Assembly: GCA_001464255.1 (NCBI GenBank)
Contig: LNFD01000146.1
Coordinates: forward strand, 1-5,298
Direction: 5' to 3'
DNA: 5,298 nt
Source: Actinomycetales bacterium Ga0077552
GTDB lineage: Bacteria; Actinomycetota; Actinomycetes; Actinomycetales; Microbacteriaceae
Below are positions 1 through 4,809 of this stretch, piece after piece (the first letter of the stretch is position 1; every line of letters starts with the position of its first letter). The position numbers and the translations under genes are program-made. The notes beneath the pieces are model-generated. The model did no database searches, was not told where the DNA came from, and saw nothing but the letters and a program-made list of their open reading frames with translations.

Positions 1-340
1 CGAGCCATGACCAGGCGACATCGGCGACGAAGGGGTCGAGGCCGATCTCGGTCTCGAGCGGCGCCTGGGCGTAGCAGATGACTCGGACCGGGCCGCCCCA
101 GCCTTCGGGCGACTCCGGGTCGAACAGGATAATGAGGCGTCCGGTGCCGAGATCGGAGTCGTCGGCGTGGCGGGCCGGATTCACGTCGGCGGCGAGCGCA
201 TAGGAGAAGGGCGCGAGACCCGTCGGGGCCGGGATCGTCGTGACCTGCAGCTCGTCGCGCAGTCGCGCCTGTTCGGCCGACGCCACGATCGCCTCGAAGA
301 CGACCTGCGGCGAGGGCTCGGCGGCCGGGGCGGGGGACAC
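1..340 (-). CDS. DUF3000 family protein, 5' part (gene continues beyond the left edge)
   Basis: The minus strand reads 113 codons from a GTG at 340 to the window edge without a stop. An in-frame TAG at 352-350 and no other start codon in between fix the start at 340. The translation has a Pro/Ala-rich N-terminus, a helical stretch (residues 13-32, VVFEAIVASAEQARLRDELQ), then a segment containing LAPFSYALAADV (42-53), GTGRLIILFDPE (65-76), WGGPVRVICYAQAPLE (81-96), and DPFVADVAWSWL (102-113). This order matches my recollection of the actinobacterial DUF3000 family, such as M. tuberculosis Rv2680. The family has no known biochemical function, and no signal peptide, membrane segment or catalytic motif is visible. 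In other actinomycetes DUF3000 genes often lie next to an HRDC-domain ribonuclease D gene, which would be expected just left of this window. The mRNA is probably leaderless, since a TAGTCT box ends seven bases before the GTG. Family call fairly sure; function unknown. Confidence 0.85.
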   Translation of the reverse strand, partial: MSPAPAAEPSPQVVFEAIVASAEQARLRDELQVTTIPAPTGLAPFSYALAADVNPARHADDSDLGTGRLIILFDPESPEGWGGPVRVICYAQAPLETEIGLDPFVADVAWSWL

Positions 341-346
341 GTGTGC

Positions 347-352
347 AGACTA
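347..352 (-). promoter_or_regulatory. -10 box (TAGTCT) of a leaderless promoter for the DUF3000 gene
   Basis: Read on the minus strand, TAGTCT fits the actinobacterial TAnnnT -10 pattern. Six bases separate its end from the GTG at 340, so transcription should start on or beside the start codon. There is no Shine-Dalgarno sequence between box and start, as expected of a leaderless mRNA. No convincing -35 is visible; the place for it (370-375) lies inside the opposing promoter. Prediction from sequence only. Confidence 0.5.
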
Positions 353-363
353 GGCGCTGTTGC

Positions 364-369
364 TAGGTT
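364..369 (+). promoter_or_regulatory. -10 box (TAGGTT) of a leaderless promoter for the alpha/beta hydrolase gene
   Basis: TAGGTT fits TAnnnT and ends six bases before the GTG at 376, the same geometry as the opposing promoter. No purine-rich ribosome site lies between it and the start codon. The -35 position (about 341-346) overlaps the opposing promoter's start region and shows no good consensus. The spacing supports a leaderless transcript, and the box supports the choice of start. Prediction from sequence only. Confidence 0.5.
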
Positions 370-375
370 CGGTGC

Positions 376-1665
376 GTGAGACTCGCCGTTCTGCGCACCC
401 CCCCGCCCGCGAGGCGCCCGGTGAGGAGTGCGCGCCGGACGGCCGCGAGGGCCGCAGCGCTCGTGTTCATCGCGGGGGGCGCCGCCCTTCTCGGAGGCGC
501 GCTCGTCGCCCTGCGCGTCGCGCGCGACGTCGTGACCCCGCCCCGCCGGCGCAAGGAGGACGTGGCCATCCTCGGAGTCGACCACGCCGCCGGCACGGTG
601 CGGCTGGGGCGCACGCCCGACACCATCGTGCCGGGGCGCTACAGCCTCTGGTTCGACCACGATCGCGGGCACGCCCGCATCGGGGCGATCGTCGAGTACG
701 ACGAGGTCTCGGTGCTGCGCCGCCTCGAGGGGGTGCAGCGCGGTGACCTCGAGCGGGCATCCCGCGGCCGATGGGCCGGCTGGTGGTACCTGACGCCCTC
801 CGATCTCGACGTGCCGTTCCGCGAGGTCGGCATCGAGACCCCCGTCGGTGTCGCGCCGGCCTGGCGCATCGAGCCCGAGAGCGCGAGCGACGCCTGGGTC
901 GTCGTGGTGCACGGTCGCGGGGTGACGCGCGCGGAAGGTCTGCGGGCCGTGCGTGTGTTCCGCGCGGCGGGCTACCGGTGCCTGCTCATCAGCTACCGCA
1001 ACGACGGGGATGCCCCGCCGAGCCACGACGGGCGCTACGCGCTCGGCGACGAGGAGTGGCGCGACGTCGAGGCGGCCGTCGCCTACGCCCGGAGCGAGGG
1101 TGCGCGGCGAATCGTGCTCATGGGCTGGTCGATGGGCGGCGCGACCGTGCTGCAGTGCATCACCCGCTCGCCGCTCGCGGAGCACATCGACGGCGTGGTG
1201 CTCGAGTCGCCGGTCGTCGACTGGATCCCGACGCTGCGCTTCCAGGCCGCGGCGGCCGGGCTGCCTCCCGCCGTGCGCGACGCGGCGCTCGCGATGCTCG
1301 GCTCCGACCGCGCCTCGTCATGGGTGGGGCTCGCCGGGCCGATCGACTTCGAACGGCTCGACATCGTCGCCCGGGCGGCCGAGCTGAGCATCCCGATGCT
1401 GCTGCTGCACAGCGACGACGACGGATTCGTGCCCAGCGGTGCGAGCATCGCGCTCGCGGCGGCCCGTCCCGACGTCGTGCGCCTCGAGCGCTTCGCGATC
1501 GCCCGGCACACGAAGCTGTGGAACCACGACCCGCAGCGCTGGGAGCGCGCGATCCGCGTCTGGCTCGTCGACCAGGGGCTCGCAGGCGCTACGGTCGCAG
1601 CGACCAGCGCCCGTACTGCGCGCCCGCGTCGTCCACGAGCAGCTGCCTCGCCGTCAGAGGAGTGA
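376..1665 (+). CDS. Membrane-anchored alpha/beta hydrolase
   Basis: 429-residue serine hydrolase of the alpha/beta fold, reading from a leaderless-style GTG. Residues 1-23 are Arg-rich. Residues about 24-48 (Ala/Leu/Val/Gly) form one membrane segment or uncleaved signal anchor. About 110 residues of unassigned sequence follow, then the hydrolase core. The core has an HGRG oxyanion-type motif (179-182), the nucleophile elbow GWSMGG with Ser252, an HSDDDGFVP acid motif with Asp349 as the likely catalytic acid, and His378 in ARHTKLWN as the likely base. All three triad positions are present, so it should be active. The substrate cannot be read from the sequence; esterase, acyltransferase or peptidase activity are all possible. 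Which side of the membrane the enzyme faces is unclear, because Arg/Lys clusters flank the anchor on both sides. After about residue 400 the tail is low-complexity Ala/Arg/Pro/Ser and lies antisense to the end of the RibD-C gene. Fold and triad are certain; the role is unknown. Confidence 0.9.
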   Translation: MRLAVLRTPPPARRPVRSARRTAARAAALVFIAGGAALLGGALVALRVARDVVTPPRRRKEDVAILGVDHAAGTVRLGRTPDTIVPGRYSLWFDHDRGHARIGAIVEYDEVSVLRRLEGVQRGDLERASRGRWAGWWYLTPSDLDVPFREVGIETPVGVAPAWRIEPESASDAWVVVVHGRGVTRAEGLRAVRVFRAAGYRCLLISYRNDGDAPPSHDGRYALGDEEWRDVEAAVAYARSEGARRIVLMGWSMGGATVLQCITRSPLAEHIDGVVLESPVVDWIPTLRFQAAAAGLPPAVRDAALAMLGSDRASSWVGLAGPIDFERLDIVARAAELSIPMLLLHSDDDGFVPSGASIALAAARPDVVRLERFAIARHTKLWNHDPQRWERAIRVWLVDQGLAGATVAATSARTARPRRPRAAASPSEE

Positions 1666-2305
1666 CGGGCGCGGCACCGCCGCCGAGCACGGGCAGGTCG
1701 GGGCCGCCGAGCCGCGGCACTACGGTGAGGCAGAGCTCGTCGACGAGGTCGGCGGCGAGCAGCTGCGCCGCAAGCGCGGGCCCGCCCTCAGCGGCGATGC
1801 CGACGAGCCCGCGCGCCCGGAGGGCAGCGATGATCGCCGTCGCGGGAATGCGCCCGTCGGGCCCGGTCGTCAGAGTCTCGATGGCGGCGTCCGGCACCGC
1901 GTCGGCCGCGCGGTCCGCCCCCGCCGCGGTCGTCAGCACGAGCACGGGGGAGGTGCGCCCCTCGGCCGTCGACAGCCGGTGGCCGCGGAGGTCGCCGCTC
2001 GTCGTGACGATCGCGAGCGCCGCGCGCCGGGGTCGGCGCAGGCTCTCGCGCCGCACCGTCTCAGCGCCGACCAGCACGACGTCGGCGTGCTGCCGGATCA
2101 CGCCGAGCACCATGCGGTCGGTGCGCGAGGTGAGCGATTCCGAGGTGCCGTCACCGCCGGCCGCACGCCCGTCGAGCGTCGACACGAGCGTGAGCCGCAC
2201 GTGCTCGGGCGAGTGCGGCGCGTACCAGTCGAGCAGGGTGCGCCGGGCATCCGGATGCTCGATATCGAGCTCGCCGCCCCCGACCGGCACGACCCGCCGC
2301 AGCAT
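1589..2305 (-). CDS. RibD C-terminal domain / dihydrofolate reductase-like protein (pyrimidine reductase family)
   Basis: 238-residue stand-alone RibD-C domain, a DHFR-like fold that binds NADPH. Recognisable blocks are VRLTLVSTLDGRAA (36-49), ADVVLVGAETVRRE (74-87), the nucleotide-binding stretch GIAAEGGPALAAQLL (169-183) and DELCLTVVPRLGG (189-201). The zinc deaminase half of bifunctional RibD (HAE and PCxxC motifs) is absent, so it can at most do the reductase step of riboflavin synthesis and may act on another pterin or pyrimidine. The closest known analogue I recall is M. tuberculosis Rv2671, a single-domain RibD homologue reported to have dihydrofolate reductase activity. I chose the ATG at 2305 because it overlaps the TGA of the sufE-like gene in a TGATG junction, which implies translational coupling. 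The same frame stays open up to 2581, but that extension is Arg-rich antisense of sufE. The last 77 bases overlap the hydrolase gene tail to tail; the conserved-looking C-terminus (QYGRWSLRP) lies in the overlap. Family sure, substrate unknown. Confidence 0.9.
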   Translation of the reverse strand: MLRRVVPVGGGELDIEHPDARRTLLDWYAPHSPEHVRLTLVSTLDGRAAGGDGTSESLTSRTDRMVLGVIRQHADVVLVGAETVRRESLRRPRRAALAIVTTSGDLRGHRLSTAEGRTSPVLVLTTAAGADRAADAVPDAAIETLTTGPDGRIPATAIIAALRARGLVGIAAEGGPALAAQLLAADLVDELCLTVVPRLGGPDLPVLGGGAAPVTPLTARQLLVDDAGAQYGRWSLRP

Positions 2306-2739
2306 CACGCCGCCGACTTCTCGCCGACCTGCCGCTTGATGCGCCAGAGCATGCCCGACATGCCGTTGAGCCGCAGCGGGCTCACCGCGGCGGTGAGACC
2401 GAGCTGCAGGGGGAAGTCGTCGGGCACCGCGAGCACGGCGGCGGCGTCGAGGCCGCTGAGCCCCTGCGCGAGGATCGAGGCGAAGCCGCGCGTCGTGGGC
2501 GCCTCGGCGGGCGCAGTCGCGTGCACGTCGACCCGGCCGTCGGGCGAGACCTCGACGAAGAGGTACACGGGCGACTGGCACTCCTCGACGCGCTCGAGCA
2601 GCTCGGGGTGCTCGCGGTAGCGCTCGGGCAGCGCGGGCAGCTCGTTCGAGAACTCGAGCAGCAGCTGCAGGCGGTCCTTCTCGCTGAAGGAGAGGAAGTC
2701 GTCGCGGATCTCGGCGAGCGGCGCGGGCAGGTCGGTCAC
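2305..2739 (-). CDS. sufE: SufE-family sulfur acceptor protein
   Basis: 144-residue SufE-like protein. SufE accepts sulfane sulfur as a persulfide on a conserved cysteine and hands it to the Fe-S cluster assembly scaffold in the cytoplasm. Supporting features are the N-terminal FLSFSEKDRLQLLLEFSNELPALP (15-38), matching the family's start with its 'kRlelLiel...LP' pattern; the acceptor site VEECQSPVYL with Cys54; and a C-terminal half with TRGFASILAQGLSGL (83-97), typical of the fold. Length is normal for the family. The start is a GTG at 2739, nine bases after the sseA stop, with only a weak ribosome site, so translation probably depends on ribosomes finishing sseA. The partner is encoded directly upstream. 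A comparable sseA-sufE pair exists in M. tuberculosis (Rv3283-Rv3284), which supports a direct sulfur relay between the two products. Identity sure; the in vivo acceptor is inferred from the family. Confidence 0.93.
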   Translation of the reverse strand: MTDLPAPLAEIRDDFLSFSEKDRLQLLLEFSNELPALPERYREHPELLERVEECQSPVYLFVEVSPDGRVDVHATAPAEAPTTRGFASILAQGLSGLDAAAVLAVPDDFPLQLGLTAAVSPLRLNGMSGMLWRIKRQVGEKSAA

Positions 2740-2748
2740 GCGATCAGG

Positions 2749-3648
2749 CTACCGGCCGGGTGCGGCGCCGGGCTCGGCGCCCACCGCGATCGGCACGCGC
2801 ACGGCGCTGCCCCACTCCGTCCACGAGCCGTCGTAGTTGCGCACGCGCGGCACGCCCAGCAGGTGGGCGAGCACGAACCAGGTGTGGCTCGAGCGCTCAC
2901 CGATGCGGCAGTAGGTGACGACGTCGTCGGCGTCGTCGATGCCGGCCTCGTCGCGGTAGATCGCGCTCAGCTCGTCGGCCGGGCGGAAGGTGCCGTCGTC
3001 GTTCGCGGCGCGCGACCAGGGTACGCTCGCCGCGGTCGGGATGTGGCCGCCGCGCAGGGCGCCCTCCTGCGGGTACGAGGGCATGTGCGTGCGCTCGCCC
3101 GTGTACTCCTCGAGCGAGCGCACGTCGATGAGCGGCTTCCCGAGGTGGGCCAGCACGTCCTCCTTGAAGGCGCGCACGCCGCGGTCGTCGCGCTCGACCA
3201 CGGGGTAGTCGACGGCGGCGGGGGCGGGCGCCTCGGTCGTGAGCGGCCGGCCCTCCGCGACCCAGTGGTCGCGACCGCCGTCGAGCAGCCGCACGTCGGC
3301 ATGCCCGAAGAGCGTGAAGACCCACAGCGCATAGGAGGCCCACCAGTTGCTGCGGTCGCCGTAGATGACGACGGTCGTGTCGCGCTCGATGCCCTTGGCG
3401 CTCATGAGGCGCGCGAAGCCGGCGCCGTCGACGTAGTCGCGCACGACGGGGTCGTTGAGCTCGGTGTGCCAGTCGACCTTGACGGCGCCGGGGATGTGCC
3501 CGGTCTCGTAGAGCAGCACGTCTTCATCGCTCTCGACGACGACGAGGCCGGGGGTGCCGAGGTGGGCCTCGAGCCAGGCGGTCGAGACGAGGCGCTCGGG
3601 GTGCGCGTAGGCCTGGAACTTCTCGGCGGGGTCGAATGCGACGGTCAT
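2749..3648 (-). CDS. sseA: Thiosulfate/3-mercaptopyruvate sulfurtransferase (tandem rhodanese)
   Basis: 299-residue two-domain rhodanese that moves sulfane sulfur from thiosulfate or 3-mercaptopyruvate onto its active cysteine and then to an acceptor. The N-terminal domain (about 20-135) has LYETGHIPGAVKVDWHTELND (46-66), and VVIYGDRSNWWA with Asp98 where a cysteine would be, so this half is non-catalytic, as is usual. The C-terminal domain (about 160-285) has LIDVRSLEEYTGE (173-185), GHIPTAASVPW (201-211) and the active loop CRIGERSSHTWF with Cys247. The CRIGERSS loop is the form I associate with the actinobacterial CysA/SseA group, and the downstream sufE-like gene favours SseA. The start is the ATG at 3648, with a GGAGAGAGG ribosome site at 3662-3654; a GTG at 3684 is possible but has no such site and adds an untypical Pro-rich leader. 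First gene of a three-gene operon with sufE and the RibD-C gene. Enzyme class sure; preferred donor uncertain. Confidence 0.93.
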   Translation of the reverse strand: MTVAFDPAEKFQAYAHPERLVSTAWLEAHLGTPGLVVVESDEDVLLYETGHIPGAVKVDWHTELNDPVVRDYVDGAGFARLMSAKGIERDTTVVIYGDRSNWWASYALWVFTLFGHADVRLLDGGRDHWVAEGRPLTTEAPAPAAVDYPVVERDDRGVRAFKEDVLAHLGKPLIDVRSLEEYTGERTHMPSYPQEGALRGGHIPTAASVPWSRAANDDGTFRPADELSAIYRDEAGIDDADDVVTYCRIGERSSHTWFVLAHLLGVPRVRNYDGSWTEWGSAVRVPIAVGAEPGAAPGR

Positions 3649-3653
3649 GGGGG

Positions 3654-3662
3654 CCTCTCTCC
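3654..3662 (-). promoter_or_regulatory. Ribosome binding site of sseA, deciding its start
   Basis: On the minus strand the sequence GGAGAGAGG ends five bases before the ATG at 3648, an optimal distance. It decides for this start over the in-frame GTG at 3684. Confidence 0.7.
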
Positions 3663-3669
3663 ACGGCGG

Positions 3670-3675
3670 TAAACT
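3670..3675 (+). promoter_or_regulatory. Candidate -10 box (TAAACT) for zapE
   Basis: TAAACT is one of very few AT-rich hexamers in the region between sseA and zapE and fits TAnnnT. It would start a transcript near 3682 with a leader of about 80 bases before the zapE ATG. No clear -35 is seen; that position falls on the sseA start codon. Prediction only. Confidence 0.4.
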
Positions 3676-3696
3676 GGGGAACACCGCCCACCGAGA

Positions 3697-3702
3697 AATC
3701 TA
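3697..3702 (-). promoter_or_regulatory. Candidate -10 box (TAGATT) for the sseA operon
   Basis: On the minus strand TAGATT fits TAnnnT. A transcript would start near 3690 and carry about 42 bases of leader, including the ribosome site at 3662-3654. The box faces the zapE box at 3670-3675 across about 20 bases, so the two promoters would compete for polymerase. Prediction only. Confidence 0.4.
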
Positions 3703-3742
3703 CGCACTCCGGCTGGGCGCCGACCGGACATGACGGAGTGCG
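3703..3742. repeat. Perfect 9-base inverted repeat between sseA and zapE
   Basis: CGCACTCCG at 3703-3711 is the exact reverse complement of CGGAGTGCG at 3734-3742, with 22 bases between. Inside it a second pair, TCCGG (3708-3712) and CCGGA (3724-3728), gives an alternative smaller hairpin. The left arm touches the candidate -10 box of the sseA operon, and the whole element lies in the zapE leader. It could be a dyad operator for a repressor of sseA, or an RNA hairpin in the zapE mRNA. Confidence 0.55.
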
Positions 3743-3761
3743 ACGAGCCCGAGGGCGAACG

Positions 3762-4787
3762 ATGACGGTGGAACCCACGACGACCGCGGCACGGCTGACC
3801 GACCGTCAACCCGGGATGACCGCCGCCGAGCTCGTCGGCCACCTGAGCCCGCCGCCGCAGTTCGCGGGCGCGAGCCTCGAGAACTACGTGCCCGACGAGC
3901 GCTACCCCTCGCAGGCCGCGGCGGTCGAGGCGATGCGGGTGTTCTCGAGCGAGAGCGTCGCACCGACGCGCGGGTTGTTCTCGCGCAAGCCCGCGGCGTC
4001 CGTCGCCAAGCCCGGCGTCTACCTCGACGGCGGCTTCGGCGTCGGCAAGACCCACCTGCTCGCGGCGCTCTGGCACCGCACCCGCGGCCGCAAGTACTTC
4101 GGCACCTTCATCGAGTACACGGCCATCGTCGGGGCGCTCGGCTACCGCGAAGCGGTCGCGCACTTCCGCGGGGCATCCCTCATCGCGATCGACGAGTTCG
4201 AGCTCGACGACCCGGGCGACACCATGGTCATGTCGCGACTGCTCGGCGAGCTCGTCGCGAGCGGCTCGCGCATCGCCGCGACCTCGAACACGCCGCCGCA
4301 CGCCCTCGGCGAGGGCCGGTTCGCCGCGCAGGACTTCCTGCGCGAGATCCATGCGCTCGCCGACCGCTTCACGACCGTGCGCATCGACGGCGAGGACTAC
4401 CGCAAGCGCGACATCGAGGGCCACGCCGTCGCGCTGAGCCCGGGGGAGTTCGCGGCGCGCATCGCGGCCGAGACCGGCCCGGTGACCGTCGACGGCTTCC
4501 GTGACGTGCTGCGCCACCTCGCGACCGTGCACCCCAGCCGCTACGTCGGCCTCATCGGGGGGCTCGAGGCGATCGGGCTCACCGACGTCGAGGTGCTCTC
4601 GAACCAGACCGACGCCCTGCGCCTCGTCGCCCTCGTCGACCGGCTCTACGACGCCCAGGTGCGCATCCACGCCACGGGGGTGCCGCTCGATCAGGTCTTC
4701 CCCGACGAGATGCTCGCGGGCGGATACCGCAAGAAGTACCTGCGGGCCACCTCGCGCATGATCGCGCTCACGACCGCCGCGCCCTGA
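3762..4787 (+). CDS. zapE: Cell division protein ZapE / AFG1-like ATPase
   Basis: 341-residue AAA+-type P-loop ATPase of the ZapE/AFG1 family. In E. coli ZapE associates with the Z-ring and affects FtsZ polymers; mitochondrial AFG1/LACE1 relatives act in protein quality control. Motifs in order: Walker A GGFGVGKTH with Lys96 and Thr97; Walker B LIAIDEFEL with Asp144 and Glu145; sensor-1-like ATSN with Asn176; the family block DFLREIHALADRFTTVRIDGEDYR (191-213) holding the probable arginine finger; and the C-terminal ALVDRLYDAQVRI (290-302). The first 85 residues contain the usual ZapE lead-in with YPSQAAAVEAM (48-58). All ATPase residues are present, so it should be active. The ATG at 3762 is preferred because it starts a normal-length protein and has a GAGGG at 3751-3755, seven bases upstream; the frame is open back to 3636, but that part overlaps sseA and its leader. 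Transcribed away from the sulfur operon; no functional link between the two is evident. Family sure; the cellular role in actinomycetes is inferred. Confidence 0.93.
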   Translation: MTVEPTTTAARLTDRQPGMTAAELVGHLSPPPQFAGASLENYVPDERYPSQAAAVEAMRVFSSESVAPTRGLFSRKPAASVAKPGVYLDGGFGVGKTHLLAALWHRTRGRKYFGTFIEYTAIVGALGYREAVAHFRGASLIAIDEFELDDPGDTMVMSRLLGELVASGSRIAATSNTPPHALGEGRFAAQDFLREIHALADRFTTVRIDGEDYRKRDIEGHAVALSPGEFAARIAAETGPVTVDGFRDVLRHLATVHPSRYVGLIGGLEAIGLTDVEVLSNQTDALRLVALVDRLYDAQVRIHATGVPLDQVFPDEMLAGGYRKKYLRATSRMIALTTAAP

Positions 4788-4809
4788 GCGGCCCCCGACC
4801 GCGCACGGC

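Noticed and set aside
181..1185. Minus-strand open frame of 334 codons crossing the divergent region and the hydrolase
   Set aside because: Runs antisense to the hydrolase and out of frame with DUF3000; no motif, and it would cross both divergent promoters.
771..2339. Plus-strand open frame of 522 codons across the hydrolase and RibD-C genes
   Set aside because: Arg/Ala/Pro-rich translation with no recognisable motif, in a different frame from a clear hydrolase and antisense to RibD-C; open only because stop codons are rare at high GC.
2306..2581. Upstream in-frame extension of the RibD-C gene
   Set aside because: The added 92 residues are Arg-rich and lie out of frame within sufE; the ATG at 2305 makes a coupled TGATG junction and starts at normal domain length.
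1439..2620. Plus-strand open frame of 393 codons antisense to the RibD-C and sufE genes
   Set aside because: Same reasoning: complement of two well-supported genes, composition typical of antisense GC-rich sequence, no domain.
2521..3672. Plus-strand open frame of 383 codons antisense to sseA
   Set aside because: It mirrors the rhodanese gene on the other strand; no family motif and no ribosome site.
3649..3684. Alternative GTG start for sseA at 3684
   Set aside because: No ribosome site in front, too far from the TAGATT box to be leaderless, and the ATG at 3648 has an excellent GGAGAGAGG site.
3645..4670. Minus-strand open frame of 341 codons antisense to zapE
   Set aside because: Complement of the ZapE coding sequence, rich in Arg/Glu/Val as expected of antisense; no motif.
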